Origin: Alkalilimnicola sp. S0819
GTDB lineage: Bacteria > Pseudomonadota > Gammaproteobacteria > Nitrococcales > WHIW01
Reading direction: 5' to 3'
Length of the DNA stretch: 64,000 nucleotides
Assembly (NCBI RefSeq): GCF_009295635.1
Contig: NZ_WHIW01000005.1
Location: forward strand, 62,001-126,000
Shown here in pieces: positions 36,227 to 45,040 of this stretch. The notes under the pieces were generated by a model. It saw only the letters and a list, made by a program, of their open reading frames with translations. It made no database searches and was not told where the DNA came from. Position numbers and translations under genes: made by a program. The stretch's first letter is position 1. Each line of letters begins with the position of its first letter.

Positions 36227-36706
36227 CTAGTGTTTCATGGGCCGCTGGCCGTGGTGCTGGCCGTGGTGCTGGCCGTGATGGCCTGCGCGCATATCCCGCA
36301 CCGGGATCTCGGCATCCAGATGCTGGCCGTTGTCCAGTTCCAGCCTGATTGCGAAAAGCTCACCGGGCTTCAGGGGCTGCTTCAGGCCCAGCAGCATGAT
36401 GTGCAGCCCGCCGGGCTGAAAGACCAGATGCTCACCGGGGGCTATGTTCAGCTCCTTCACTTCACGCATTCGCATCATGCCTTGCACGGAGACATGTTCG
36501 TGAATCTCGGTGCGCTCGGCCACCTCGCTGTGAGCGCCGCGCAGGCCGATGGTTTCACCGCCCTGGTTACGGAGCTCAAAGTACGCTGCGCCATTAGCCG
36601 CGCCAGGCGGGGTGGCGCGGGCATAGGGGGCGGTGAGCAGCAGTTCCTGCGCGCCGGCGTGGGCGGGCAGCAGCAGCGCGATCAAGAGGGCGGCGCGTTT
36701 GAGCAT
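36227..36706 (-). CDS. Periplasmic copper chaperone PCu(A)C with His-rich tail
   Basis: A 159-residue periplasmic protein that binds Cu(I) and probably delivers it to cytochrome oxidase. A signal peptide (about 1-19, ending AHAGAQ) precedes the PCuAC beta-barrel. Copper ligands are in HEHVSVQGMMRM and LHIML, the H-x(n)-M...H-x-M arrangement of the family. The last 20 residues are an imperfect GHHGQH repeat, which could bind further metal. The second ATG (36706) is preferred because AGGAG stands right against the first ATG at 36712. No sco or cox gene is adjacent. Confidence 0.9.
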   Translation of the reverse strand: MLKRAALLIALLLPAHAGAQELLLTAPYARATPPGAANGAAYFELRNQGGETIGLRGAHSEVAERTEIHEHVSVQGMMRMREVKELNIAPGEHLVFQPGGLHIMLLGLKQPLKPGELFAIRLELDNGQHLDAEIPVRDMRAGHHGQHHGQHHGQRPMKH

Positions 36707-36818
36707 GTTCATCTCCTGAAGTAAGGGGGCCGATGCTATCGAGGACGCGGGATGTTTGCCAGCGGTGCCCCGTCCCAGGGGCTTGACTTCCCGTCGGCGA
36801 GGGGTTCCGGCCCGAAAG

Positions 36819-37022
36819 TTGTGCACAATGCTGCACTGCCGCATCGCGGGCCCGTCATGCGTTTCCTCAGCAACCCAAGGCGGGTTCTTAAGGTATTGAT
36901 TTTTCGTCAGAAAAACAAATTGGCGAAAAAACACCCGATTCAAGGCAAGGCTTGGCATAGCGGGAACTTGGGGATTGTTTCCAACCGTTGTCCACACAGT
37001 TATCCACAGGTTCTGTGGATAA
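36819..37022. promoter_or_regulatory. DnaA-box cluster with an AT-rich segment
   Basis: This lies in a 612-base gap without genes (36707-37318). It holds TTGTGCACAA (36819-36828), an AT-rich stretch (about 36885-36950), TTGTCCACA (36988-36996), TTATCCACA (37000-37008) and the inverted box TGTGGATAA (37014-37022). The last two are perfect DnaA boxes, forming ten-base dyad arms around GTT. The gene neighbourhood is not that of a usual oriC, so a DnaA-titrating or regulatory locus is also possible. The rest of the gap, 37023-37318, shows nothing recognisable. Confidence 0.5.
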
Positions 37023-37318
37023 TCTCCCTTTGCCCGCGTAGGCAGGCACTTACAGCCAAGGGCTGATCTGGCCGTGATGTGTTTCACGGTAGGAACAGGC
37101 GCCTATTCTCTCTCTGCCCAGCGACTGCTCGGCGCGGGCCGTGGCGCCGCAGCCCGCGCCGACGACCGAGTACGAGTCCGTGATTCGGTGCGCCATGGCG
37201 GGCGCGGACGAGCGTGGGGCCTAGTGCTCGGGTGAGGTGGCGCGTCGGCTCTGCTTGAGGAGGCGGTGGGGGCTGGGCATACTTCCGCCTTTCCGCTGAC
37301 TGCCCGAGGGCGTATCCC

Positions 37319-37573
37319 GTGCATTGTTCCATCTACAAGGGGCACAAGAAGCCCGATACCTATCTGTATGTCCCGGTAAAGGACGACCTCTCCACGGTGC
37401 CCGCCCCGATCATGGGGGCGCTGGGTGCCACCGAGCACGTGATGGATCTGGTGCTCACGCCCGCGCGCAGGCTCGCCCGGGAGGATGTATGCGAGGTCAT
37501 GCGCAGCCTGCTGCACCGGGGGTGCTTCGTGCAGTTACCGCCCGGTGAGGACGAACTCTCCCGGGGGAATTGA
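37319..37573 (+). CDS. ycgL: YcgL-family protein
   Basis: An 84-residue protein matching the YcgL fold: MHCSIYKGHKKPDTYLYVPVKDD, a middle with LGATEHVMDLVLTPARRLAREDV, and GCFVQLPPGEDE at the end. Start codon is GTG at 37319, consistent with homologues that begin MFCxIY. The protein is small, soluble and of unknown biochemical function, and is widespread in gammaproteobacteria. It is convergent with the DUF4139 gene. Confidence 0.88.
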   Translation: MHCSIYKGHKKPDTYLYVPVKDDLSTVPAPIMGALGATEHVMDLVLTPARRLAREDVCEVMRSLLHRGCFVQLPPGEDELSRGN

Positions 37574-37584
37574 TCAGTGTCGCC

Positions 37585-38961
37585 CTAGCGGCGGATTCGG
37601 GCGCGGTAGCTGAGCTGCCGCTCTTCGCCCGCCTTGAGCTCCAGCCGCCACAGGGCGTGTTGGGCGCCCCGCTCATCCGGTCGCTCCGAGCGTTCCACCA
37701 GCTCCCAGTCGCCGGCGAAACGCTCCAGCACTTCCAGCTTGGCGGCTTGCTGGCCGCGGTTGGCAAGCGTAAGCCGCCAGGCCACCTCCATCATTTCGGG
37801 GCTGAGACGGCGATATTCCAGCGGCACCCGCAGGATGCGCAACTCCGTGCTTTGCCCCAGCACCACCTCCACTTCGTCGCCCGGCGCGGCATGGGCGATC
37901 GTCTGGCCGCCTATGTAGTGGTCACGCCCGGCGCTGTCCCGTTGATAGACGCGCAGATTGCCGGCCGGCAGAGGCTGGTTGGCCCGGGCCGGGTTGCGAA
38001 ATCGCAGTAGCTGTTCCACGGCTTGGGGGCGGGGCTCGGCGGCCTGGTTCAGCGCCTGGCCGCGGCTGCGGTGCACGCGCGCCACGGCGAGGCGCTCGGC
38101 GCGCAGCAGCGGCGCCTGCACGGTCTCGCCGGCGGGCAGGCTGACCGGCTCGGGCAGGGTGTAGAGCTGAGAACCGCCCAGGCTCTCGGGCGGGGGAGGG
38201 GCGGCGTGGGCCTGGCGGCTGCTCAGCATGGCGCTTTCCATGCGGTCCTGGCTGCGCTGCACGGAGCCCGCCAGGAGCTGTACCCGGGCGTCGTTGAAAA
38301 CAGTGCGCGTGCGGTTGTAGAGACTGGCCCAGCCTTCCAGGGTGAGTTGTTCGCTGTTCGTGCCTAGCCTGGCCACATAGTCGGCTTGCCAGCCGAAACC
38401 ATCGCTCAGGTACCCCAGGTTCAGCCGCCGCTGGCCACTCTTCGCGGCTTCCAGCTCCAGCGTCAGTTGCGCCGCGCTGTGCATGCCGGCCGGCAGGCCG
38501 GGGAAGGCAATGCGCCATGGTGAGCGTTGATCCAGCACCTCTATGCGCCCGTCCAGCTGCACCAAGGGCCCTTGGCCGCTCAGGCTCAGCAGTTGCGCCT
38601 GTCGCTGCAGGGATTCGCCGGTCCGGGGGTGCTCGCGCAGCAGGGTGACCTCGCGGCCCAGGTAGGCCTGGAGCAGTTCGGCGGGCGCCGGCGCGCCGGG
38701 CTGGTAGCGTCGCTCGATAACCGCCAGCCCATCGCCGTCCACTTGCAGGCTGCCGGGCTGCAGCCCGCTGCTCAGCCCCTGCAGGCGCACGCTGCTGCGA
38801 CCGGGGGGCAGGCGCAGCAGCCGCTGCTCGCTGATGAAGGCCTGGCCGTGCTGATAGAGCGTAAGCTCAGGCGCCCGACTGACACTGTCGGCGCCAGCGG
38901 CGCCCAAGACCAGAGCGGCCCCCAGGCCGAGCAGGTATTTGGAGACCGCGAAGGCTTTCAT
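37585..38961 (-). CDS. Secreted DUF4139 protein
   Basis: A 458-residue exported protein. A signal peptide (about 1-24) is followed by an N-terminal region with LTLYQHGQAFISEQRLLRLPPG and the beta-rich DUF4139 domain from about residue 170 (LNLGYLSDGFGWQADYVARL; LEGWASLYNRTRTVFNDARVQLLAG) to the end. Members are likely extracytoplasmic beta-sheet proteins without a known activity. A Pro-rich linker (HAAPPPPESLGG) splits the domain. The start ATG 38961 lies 14 bases after the lipA stop, so it may be read through from lipA. Confidence 0.85.
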   Translation of the reverse strand: MKAFAVSKYLLGLGAALVLGAAGADSVSRAPELTLYQHGQAFISEQRLLRLPPGRSSVRLQGLSSGLQPGSLQVDGDGLAVIERRYQPGAPAPAELLQAYLGREVTLLREHPRTGESLQRQAQLLSLSGQGPLVQLDGRIEVLDQRSPWRIAFPGLPAGMHSAAQLTLELEAAKSGQRRLNLGYLSDGFGWQADYVARLGTNSEQLTLEGWASLYNRTRTVFNDARVQLLAGSVQRSQDRMESAMLSSRQAHAAPPPPESLGGSQLYTLPEPVSLPAGETVQAPLLRAERLAVARVHRSRGQALNQAAEPRPQAVEQLLRFRNPARANQPLPAGNLRVYQRDSAGRDHYIGGQTIAHAAPGDEVEVVLGQSTELRILRVPLEYRRLSPEMMEVAWRLTLANRGQQAAKLEVLERFAGDWELVERSERPDERGAQHALWRLELKAGEERQLSYRARIRR

Positions 38962-38974
38962 GGGCAAGCTCCCC

Positions 38975-40006
38975 TTACAGGCCGCAGTTGTTCTTCTCCA
39001 GCACCCGGTCCGCGCGGTAGCTGGAACGGACCATGGGGCCGGAGACCACTTCCAGGAACCCACGCTCCAGGCCCCACTGCCGGTACTGCTCGAACTGCTC
39101 CGGCGTGACGTAGCGCTCCACCGGCAGGTGGTTCGCGGTGGGGCGCAGGTACTGGCCCAGGGTGAGGATGTCGCAGTCGATCGCCCGCAGGTCATCCATG
39201 CAGCGCAATATCTCTTCGTCGGTTTCGCCCAGGCCCAGCATCAGGCTGGTCTTGGTGAGCACCGCCGGGCGGTGGCGCTTGGCGTGGGCGAGCACATCCA
39301 GGGTCTGGCGGTAGCCGGCGCGAGGGTCCCGCACCGGGTGGGTCAGGCGCTCCACCGTCTCCACGTTCTGGGCGAAGACCTCGATGCCGGAGTCCACCAC
39401 CGTTTCCACATCGGCGAGCACGCCCTTGAAGTCGGGGGTAAGGGCCTCGACGGCCGTCCCCGGGTTGGTGGCCTTCACCGCCCGCACGCAGGCCGCGTAA
39501 TGACCAGCGCCGCCATCGGGCAGGTCATCGCGGTTGACCGAGGTGAGCACCACGTACTTCAGCCCCATCAACCGCACCGATTCCGCCGTGTTGGCCGGCT
39601 CTTCGGCGTCCAGCCAGCCGCGGGGGTTGCCGGTGTCCACGCTGCAGAAGCGGCAGGCCCGTGTGCAGACCGCGCCCATCAGCATGATGGTGGCGGTGCC
39701 GTGGCTCCAGCATTCGCCGATGTTGGGGCACTTGGCCTCTTCGCAAACGGTGCTCAGGCGATGCTCGCGCACGTTGCGCCGGACTTCGTTGTAGCCGGTG
39801 CCGCTGGGCAGTCTGGTGCGCAGCCAACTGGGCTTGTCGCCGCGCACCGCGGGGGCTGCGCTCTTATGGGTCTTGATGCCGTCCTTGATCGCGGTGAAGC
39901 CCTGCTCGGTGCGGTGCTTGCTTCCGCTGACGACCACCGGAATATCTTTGAGGGAGCTCATGGATGGGGTCACGGCTGGCTGATGTTGCGTAGTATTGTC
40001 GGACAA
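38975..40006 (-). CDS. lipA: Lipoyl synthase
   Basis: A 343-residue radical-SAM enzyme inserting two sulfurs into protein-bound octanoyl groups. The auxiliary cluster cysteines are Cys88, Cys93 and Cys99 ([12 protein letters not shown]) and the SAM cluster is Cys114, Cys118 and Cys121 (CTRACRFC); the C-terminal R-S-S-Y serine ligand is in VRSSYRA. Compared with E. coli LipA the N-terminus is about 20 residues longer. No lipB adjoins it, so octanoyl transfer is encoded elsewhere. It is divergent from the rhomboid gene. Confidence 0.96.
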   Translation of the reverse strand: MSDNTTQHQPAVTPSMSSLKDIPVVVSGSKHRTEQGFTAIKDGIKTHKSAAPAVRGDKPSWLRTRLPSGTGYNEVRRNVREHRLSTVCEEAKCPNIGECWSHGTATIMLMGAVCTRACRFCSVDTGNPRGWLDAEEPANTAESVRLMGLKYVVLTSVNRDDLPDGGAGHYAACVRAVKATNPGTAVEALTPDFKGVLADVETVVDSGIEVFAQNVETVERLTHPVRDPRAGYRQTLDVLAHAKRHRPAVLTKTSLMLGLGETDEEILRCMDDLRAIDCDILTLGQYLRPTANHLPVERYVTPEQFEQYRQWGLERGFLEVVSGPMVRSSYRADRVLEKNNCGL

Positions 40007-40053
40007 TTCGGCGCAGGGTGAAACCGCCCTGCAATCGCAATCGAGGTGTATGC

Positions 40054-40731
40054 ATGAGTCCAGACCCCGCCATGGGCGGCTATCGCGCCTTTCCCCCGGT
40101 GGTGACCGCGTTGCTGGTGCTGAACGGGCTGGTGTTTCTGCTCCAGGGCGCCTGGGGCAACGAGCTGGTCTACTGGCTGGCCCTGTGGCCGCTGGGCCTG
40201 GATACGCTATTCGGCGCCTACGCCGGGCCGTTGCCCGGTTTCGAACCCTGGCAGCTGCTCAGCTATTCCGTGCTGCACGGGGGAACCCTGCACCTGTTCG
40301 CGAATATGTTCGCGCTGTGGATGTTCGGTGTGCAGCTCGAGAACTACTGGGGCAGCCGCCCCTTCGGGGTCTATTACCTGGTCTGCGTGCTGGGGGCGGC
40401 GCTCATCCAGTTGTACGTGGCCACCCAGGCCGCGCAGCAGGGCGATGTGTATCCTACCGTCGGGGCCTCCGGCGGGGTGTTCGGAATTCTGCTCGCCTTT
40501 GCGATGATGTTCCCGAACCAGCGCATCATGCTGCTGTTCCCGCCCATACCCATGAAGGCGAAATGGTTCGTGATGCTCTACGGGGCCTTCGAACTGTATG
40601 CGGGCCTGACCGGCAGCCAGGCGGGCGTGGCCCATTTCGCCCACCTGGGCGGGATGCTGTTCGGTTTCATCATGATCATGTACTGGCGCGGCCGCCTGCC
40701 CCTCAAGCCGCGCCGGCAGTTGCGCGGATAA
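40054..40731 (+). CDS. Rhomboid-family intramembrane serine protease
   Basis: A 225-residue membrane protein with six helices. The catalytic Ser is in [12 protein letters not shown] and the His in [13 protein letters not shown], with [15 protein letters not shown] and the Trp/Arg loop in helices 1-2 as in GlpG-type rhomboids. It cleaves membrane proteins within the bilayer; targets here are unknown. The ATG at 40054 has GAGGTG upstream; 12 codons earlier in frame there is no ribosome site. The DnaJ-like gene follows after 14 bases. Confidence 0.9.
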   Translation: MSPDPAMGGYRAFPPVVTALLVLNGLVFLLQGAWGNELVYWLALWPLGLDTLFGAYAGPLPGFEPWQLLSYSVLHGGTLHLFANMFALWMFGVQLENYWGSRPFGVYYLVCVLGAALIQLYVATQAAQQGDVYPTVGASGGVFGILLAFAMMFPNQRIMLLFPPIPMKAKWFVMLYGAFELYAGLTGSQAGVAHFAHLGGMLFGFIMIMYWRGRLPLKPRRQLRG

Positions 40732-40745
40732 GGTGACAGACGTTC

Positions 40746-41678
40746 ATGGAGTTCAAGGATTACTACGGCATTCTCGGCGTTTCACGCACGGCCGGCGCCG
40801 ATGAGATCAAGCGCGCCTACCGCAAGCTGGCGCGCAAGTACCACCCGGACGTGAGCAAGGAAGCTGACGCGGAGCAGCGTTTCAAGGAACTGGGTGAGGC
40901 CTACGAGGTACTCAAGGACCCGGACAAGCGCGCCGCCTACGACCGCTTCGGCAAGGACTGGAAGGCGGGGCAGGATTTCCGCCCGCCGCCGGGCTGGGAC
41001 CAGGGCTTCGATTTCGGTGGTGGCCGCGGCGGCGGTTTCGAGGGGGGCTTCGGCGGCAGCGGCGAATTCAGCGACTTCTTCGAGGCGCTGTTCGGTCGCG
41101 GCCGCGCGGGGGCGGGAGGCCCCGGCGGGTTCGCCGGCGGCGGAATGCGCCGCCGGGGCGAAGACCTGCAGAGCACGGTGCGGGTTTCCCTGGAAGAGGC
41201 CTACCAGGGCGTGCATCGCACCTTGAGGCTTCAAGGGCGCAGCCTCAAGGTGCGTATACCGGCAGGGGTCAGCGATGGCCAGCGTATCCGCCTGAGTGGC
41301 CAGGGAGGCGAGGGCCTGGGCGGCGGGCCGGCGGGGGATCTGTACCTGCAGGTGGCGTTGCAGCCCCACCCCTGGTTCGAGCCGGACGGGCGGGATATCC
41401 ATCTGGAGCTGCCCATCACGCCCTGGGAGGCGGCGCTGGGCGCCACCGTGTCGGTGCCCACCCTGGGTGGCTCGGTGGAGTTGAAGGTGCCCGAGGGCTC
41501 GTCCAGCGGTCGGCGGCTGCGGCTGCGTGGCCGGGGGCTGCCGGGCAAGCCCCCGGGTGATCAATACGTGCGGCTGCGTGTGGTGACACCGCCGGCGGAC
41601 AGTGCCAAGGCGCGCAAGTTCTACGAGCGCATGGCCAAGGAGCTGCCCATGGATCCGAGGGCGCGTTTTCGTCCCTGA
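40746..41678 (+). CDS. cbpA: DnaJ-class chaperone CbpA
   Basis: A 310-residue J-domain protein. The J domain (residues 1-70; [20 protein letters not shown] and HPD in KYHPDVSK) is followed by a Gly/Phe-rich linker (about 85-135) and two C-terminal substrate-binding barrels ([15 protein letters not shown]...; [18 protein letters not shown]). There is no zinc-finger region, which distinguishes CbpA from DnaJ. It stimulates DnaK. A cbpM modulator gene is absent here. It lies in an apparent operon with the rhomboid gene. Confidence 0.93.
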   Translation: MEFKDYYGILGVSRTAGADEIKRAYRKLARKYHPDVSKEADAEQRFKELGEAYEVLKDPDKRAAYDRFGKDWKAGQDFRPPPGWDQGFDFGGGRGGGFEGGFGGSGEFSDFFEALFGRGRAGAGGPGGFAGGGMRRRGEDLQSTVRVSLEEAYQGVHRTLRLQGRSLKVRIPAGVSDGQRIRLSGQGGEGLGGGPAGDLYLQVALQPHPWFEPDGRDIHLELPITPWEAALGATVSVPTLGGSVELKVPEGSSSGRRLRLRGRGLPGKPPGDQYVRLRVVTPPADSAKARKFYERMAKELPMDPRARFRP

Positions 41679-41782
41679 CGACGGTGCTTGCCGGCACGGC
41701 GGGTTCGCGCAGGAACAGGCAGCGGATGCTATGGTTTAGAACAGATGCCGGGGTCGCGACACACAGAGCGAAGGAGGGCCGC

Positions 41783-42187
41783 ATGGCAGGCGCCAGTGAT
41801 AGTTTTCACGAACCGTTCGAACTGCTGAGCAGTGAAACCAGGGACATGCACCGGGCACTGGTCTCGCTGCAGGAGGAGCTTGAGGCGGTGGACTGGTACC
41901 GCCAGCGGGCTGATGTCTGCACCGACGACGAGTTGCGCGAGATTCTGCTGCACAACATGCGCGAGGAAATGGAGCACGCGGTGATGGTGCTGGAGTGGCT
42001 GCGACGCCGAAACAGCGATTTCTCCTCCTACATGGATACCTACCTCTACACCAAGGCGCCCATCATCGAGGTGGAGGAAGCGGATACCGACAAGAGCGGG
42101 ACCACGACCGGGCAGCCCGAGGAGCCGGCCGAACAGCTGACGGGGGGCGGTTTCACCATTGGTTCGCTGAAGAAGGGACGCCGCTAA
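41783..42187 (+). CDS. Encapsulated ferritin-like protein (EncFtn)
   Basis: A 134-residue ferroxidase cargo protein. The iron-site residues known from Rhodospirillum rubrum EncFtn occur at the same numbers: Glu32, Glu62 and His65 (EELEAVDWYRQR; EEMEHAVMVLEW), with Glu31, Glu34 and Trp38 of the entry site. EncFtn forms an annular decamer that oxidises Fe(II) inside a shell. The C-terminal extension ends LTGGGFTIGSLKK, an encapsulin targeting peptide close to LTVGSLRR. A strong AAGGAGG precedes the ATG. The shell gene begins within its stop codon (TAATG). Confidence 0.95.
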   Translation: MAGASDSFHEPFELLSSETRDMHRALVSLQEELEAVDWYRQRADVCTDDELREILLHNMREEMEHAVMVLEWLRRRNSDFSSYMDTYLYTKAPIIEVEEADTDKSGTTTGQPEEPAEQLTGGGFTIGSLKKGRR

Positions 42188-42996
42188 TGCATTATCTGAA
42201 CCGACACAGTGCACCGTTCCCGGCCGAGATCTGGCGCGAGATCGACGCCGCCGTGGCCGCAGCGGCCAGCGACCTGCTCACCGGCCGGCGTTTTCTGGAC
42301 GTGGAAGGCCCCTACGGTGTGGGCCTGACCTCGGTGGAGATCGGCGCCGACGACTTCTGCCGTCAGCCCTCCGCCGACGAGGCCGGTGCCGTGGTCAGCC
42401 GCGCGGTCGCCGTGCCCATGCTGCGCAAGTCCTTCGGACTGAGCGTGCGCCGCCTGCAGGGGCATCTGGAGATGGGGCTGCCGATGAACTTCAGCCCGGC
42501 GGAAGATGCCGCCGAAGCCGTGGCGCGCCGCGAGGAAGAGTTCATCTACTACGGTAATCCGGACTTCGGCCTGGAGGGGTTGCTCACCGCCGCCGGTCGC
42601 CACGAGGCCAAGGCGGGGGATTGGAGCAAGGTGGAGCAGGCCATCAACGATGTGCTCGCCGCCGTCACCCGCCTGGACGAGTCGGGCTTCCACGGGCCCT
42701 ACGCCCTGGCGCTCTCGCCCAAGCTCTACAACAACCTTTTCCGCCGCTACGAGGGCAGCGACATGCTGCAGCTCGAGCATCTCAAGCGGCTGTGCGAGCT
42801 GGGCGTCTACAAGGCGCCCATCACCGGCGGCGTGCTGGTGGACGGCCGTGCCGGCCGGCTGATGATCGGCCAGGACATGGCCACCGGTTACGGCAGCAAC
42901 GACGGCATCCACCACCAGCTGTTCGTCGCCGAGAGCCTGGTGCTGATGCTCGACGAGCCCAGCGCCATCTGTGCACTCGCCGACGGCAAGCGCTGA
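42187..42996 (+). CDS. Encapsulin shell protein
   Basis: A 269-residue family-1 encapsulin with the HK97 capsid fold. Recognisable segments are LNRHSAPFPAEIWREID, GRRFLDVEGPYGVGLTSVE, the E-loop region with RAVAVPMLRKSFGLSVRRL, EEFIYYGNPDFGLEGLL, and GPYALALSPKLYNNLFRRYEGS. It would assemble into a protein nanocompartment that encloses EncFtn and stores mineralised iron. Length is normal for family 1. It is coupled to the ferritin gene by a one-base overlap and followed at once by a flavin reductase. Confidence 0.95.
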   Translation: MHYLNRHSAPFPAEIWREIDAAVAAAASDLLTGRRFLDVEGPYGVGLTSVEIGADDFCRQPSADEAGAVVSRAVAVPMLRKSFGLSVRRLQGHLEMGLPMNFSPAEDAAEAVARREEEFIYYGNPDFGLEGLLTAAGRHEAKAGDWSKVEQAINDVLAAVTRLDESGFHGPYALALSPKLYNNLFRRYEGSDMLQLEHLKRLCELGVYKAPITGGVLVDGRAGRLMIGQDMATGYGSNDGIHHQLFVAESLVLMLDEPSAICALADGKR

Positions 42997-42997
42997 G

Positions 42998-43897
42998 GTG
43001 GAATCGCAGCGCCAGGCTCCGGCCCGGCGTGCGCTGCGTGGGGCGATTCGGTCGCTGTCGGCGGCGGGCTCCGCCTCGGACCCCGAGCTGGCACGACGCC
43101 AGCTGCACGCCTACCGGCGCTATCTGCAGGCCCTGGAGCGTGATTGGCGCGAGGTGCAACGCCCGCCCCCGGGCGTCGACATTGTCGAGCCCGAACAGCC
43201 CGCCGAGGGCCTCTACCGTCTGCCGGTGCTGGAACGGCGCCGGGTGGACGCGGATCTGTTCGTGCTGACCCTGCCCAGGCCCCGGGCCTTTCGCTTCCAG
43301 CCGGGGCAGCACGTCAAGCTCGGCCTGAACGGGCGGCGCCACAGCTATTCCATCGCCAGCGCGGCGGACGCCGACACCCTGGAATTCTTCATCGAGCGCC
43401 GCCCCGGGGGCGGGCTGTCCGAGCGCCTGAGCCGGGTGCGGGTCGGCGAGGCCGTGATCATGGCGGCTCGCGCCAGCGGCCGGCTGCGCCTGGACCCGGG
43501 CTACCGCCAGCACCTCATGCTCGCCACGGTGACCGGGGTCAGCCCGTTTCTCAGCATGCTGCGCAGCCGCCCGCAGGGCGCCCAGTCCCGTTTGTGGCTG
43601 TTACACGGTGCGAGCTACCGAGACCAGTTCGGCTTCGATGCCGAACTGGCGCAGCGAGCCGCGAGCGATCCCGCTTTCGACTACCTTCCCGCCGTCAGTC
43701 GCCCTGAAGAGGTGCGCAACGCAGGCTGGGCCGGGTTGCGGGGTCGCCTGGACGCGCTGCTGCCGCGCCTGCTCCGGGAGCGGGGCCTGTCGCCAGCGGA
43801 TACCGCCATCTATGCCTGTGGGCATCCCGACATGGTGGATACCGTCAGCCGCCAACTCGCCGATAGCGGTTTCAGCCTGCAAACGGAGCGCTACTGA
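42998..43897 (+). CDS. Ferredoxin/flavodoxin-NADP+ reductase-like protein in the encapsulin operon
   Basis: A protein of about 299 residues. The FAD site is RHSYSIASA, the NAD(P) site includes GVSPFLSML, and the C-terminal CGHPDMVD carries the nicotinamide-side Cys. No ferredoxin cluster is fused. A roughly 70-residue helical N-terminal extension rich in Arg and Ala precedes the FNR part. GTG at 42998 lies just behind the encapsulin stop; another GTG at 42971 would overlap it. Iron reduction for release from the compartment is a reasonable role from context, but it is not shown. No C-terminal targeting peptide is seen. Confidence 0.85.
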   Translation: MESQRQAPARRALRGAIRSLSAAGSASDPELARRQLHAYRRYLQALERDWREVQRPPPGVDIVEPEQPAEGLYRLPVLERRRVDADLFVLTLPRPRAFRFQPGQHVKLGLNGRRHSYSIASAADADTLEFFIERRPGGGLSERLSRVRVGEAVIMAARASGRLRLDPGYRQHLMLATVTGVSPFLSMLRSRPQGAQSRLWLLHGASYRDQFGFDAELAQRAASDPAFDYLPAVSRPEEVRNAGWAGLRGRLDALLPRLLRERGLSPADTAIYACGHPDMVDTVSRQLADSGFSLQTERY

Positions 43898-44020
43898 CCG
43901 GCGCGACTGTCGCAGGGCCGTAGCGCCTGTAAGCCGTACGCAACGACTCTAGCGTCGCCCGCCCGCCAAGCCCTTGCCACGAAGCCTTGGGAAACAGCCA
44001 CTTTGCCCGACCGACAGCGC

Positions 44021-44036
44021 TTGGCATGGAACCTGC
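44021..44036 (+). promoter_or_regulatory. Sigma-54 promoter for the first repeat protein
   Basis: TTGGCATGGAACCTGC has GG and GC with ten bases between them, as the -24/-12 consensus requires. It lies 38 bases before the ATG at 44075. Confidence 0.72.
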
Positions 44037-44074
44037 GAGGGCTCAGAGGCGTTCAACCACTAAGGAGAAAGGCG

Positions 44075-44647
44075 ATGAAAAAGCTCGTGATCGCAACCAC
44101 GGCCCTGGGGCTGGTGCTCTCCGGCGCCGCCCTGGCACAGGACAGCTATAACGTCGCGCACAACAGTGTGGCGCTGTTCGGTTCGGCCGCCTTCGACGAC
44201 GGCAACGCCAATGCCGTCGATAACTCCGCCGCCGTCAGCGGCTCCCTGAACGAGAACGACCTGAGCACCGACAACAGCGTCGAGGGTTCGCTCAATGCCG
44301 ACGTCAGCGATTCCGGCAACACCGACAACAGCGTCAACGGTACCGGCAATCTGGCATTGAGTAACTCACTGAACACCACCGTGCGGGATTCCGGCAACAT
44401 CGAGAACAGTGGCAACCTGGGGATCTCGGTGGACGCGGCGGTGGCGTGGAGCGATCTGGACGGCACCGTGGCGAACAACACCTCCACCACCGTCCTCAGC
44501 TCCGACCACGACGCGCATAACTGCGTCAGCGGTGGCTTTGCCAACGCCGCCGGCGTGACGCAGTTCCAGCAGAACGCGGCCCCCAATGCGCTCACGCAGC
44601 AGGACGTAGTGGTGCAGGCCAATATGCGTTTGAGCAGCGCCAACTAG
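44075..44647 (+). CDS. Secreted Asn/Asp/Ser-rich repeat protein 1, candidate fibril subunit
   Basis: A 190-residue exported protein. A signal peptide (MKKLVIATTALGLVLSGAALA) is followed by a low-hydrophobicity region with DSGNTDNSVNG, SLNT and DSGNIENSGN motifs and no enzyme-like core. The C-terminal part (FANAAGVTQFQQNAAPNALTQQDVVVQANMRL) matches that of the next gene's product, and a single Cys lies in HDAHNCVSG. The composition suggests a self-assembling beta fibril subunit, as in Fap or curli systems; that is inference. A strong ribosome site AAGGAG and a sigma-54 promoter precede it; a strong terminator follows, which suggests high expression of this gene alone. Confidence 0.7.
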   Translation: MKKLVIATTALGLVLSGAALAQDSYNVAHNSVALFGSAAFDDGNANAVDNSAAVSGSLNENDLSTDNSVEGSLNADVSDSGNTDNSVNGTGNLALSNSLNTTVRDSGNIENSGNLGISVDAAVAWSDLDGTVANNTSTTVLSSDHDAHNCVSGGFANAAGVTQFQQNAAPNALTQQDVVVQANMRLSSAN

Positions 44648-44680
44648 AACACGGGGCTCGGCGCCTCGGTTCGCCCCTGG

Positions 44681-44711
44681 AGCGGCCCGCCTGGCGGGCC
44701 GCTTCTTCTTT
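44681..44711 (+). terminator. Rho-independent terminator after repeat protein 1
   Basis: Arms AGCGGCCCGC and GCGGGCCGCT with loop CTG are followed by a T-rich tract. The following gene has its own sigma-54 promoter. Confidence 0.8.
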
Positions 44712-44929
44712 CCCCGCGTTGACACAGTGTTCCTTCCTGCCCCTTGGCGTGTCGCCACTGCAACACGCTGCTCCTTTCGCAAATGGCTGTCTCCTCAGAG
44801 AGATACGGCGGACGCTCCCGGTGTCCGACAGCGATGTGCTGCGTCCCCTTTACGCCGGGCGTGGTCGTGAGCCGGCAGGCAGGGCGGCGCAAGCCGCCGA
44901 GGGAGCGGCTCGGGCCGAGTGTGGCGGAG
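44712..44929. other. Upstream region of the second repeat-protein promoter
   Basis: No credible gene is seen. The nonamer CCGACAGCG occurs here near 44825 and also at 44011, just before the first sigma-54 promoter, so it may mark an activator site. The evidence is weak. Confidence 0.3.
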
Positions 44930-44945
44930 TTGGCACGGACCGTGC
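44930..44945 (+). promoter_or_regulatory. Sigma-54 promoter for repeat protein 2 and the downstream genes
   Basis: TTGGCACGGACCGTGC matches the -24 element fully and keeps the ten-base spacing to GC. It lies 95 bases before the ATG at 45041. A CCCCTAGGGG palindrome at 44960 follows near the transcription start. Confidence 0.78.
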
Positions 44946-45040
44946 TTCATATCGGCTGACCCCTAGGGGGCAAGGCGGCGGCGCCGCCTCACTGATCCCG
45001 CCGGATTGCGGGTCCAAATAGCCAACAAGGAGTTCTACCC

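Noticed and set aside
42971-42996. Reductase start inside the encapsulin gene
   Set aside because: The GTG at 42971 would overlap encapsulin by 26 bases without ribosome site; the GTG at 42998 directly after the encapsulin stop is simpler, though the choice is not certain.
44960-44969. CCCCTAGGGG palindrome as an activator site
   Set aside because: It lies at or after the inferred transcription start, not upstream where sigma-54 activators bind, and does not recur at the other two promoters.
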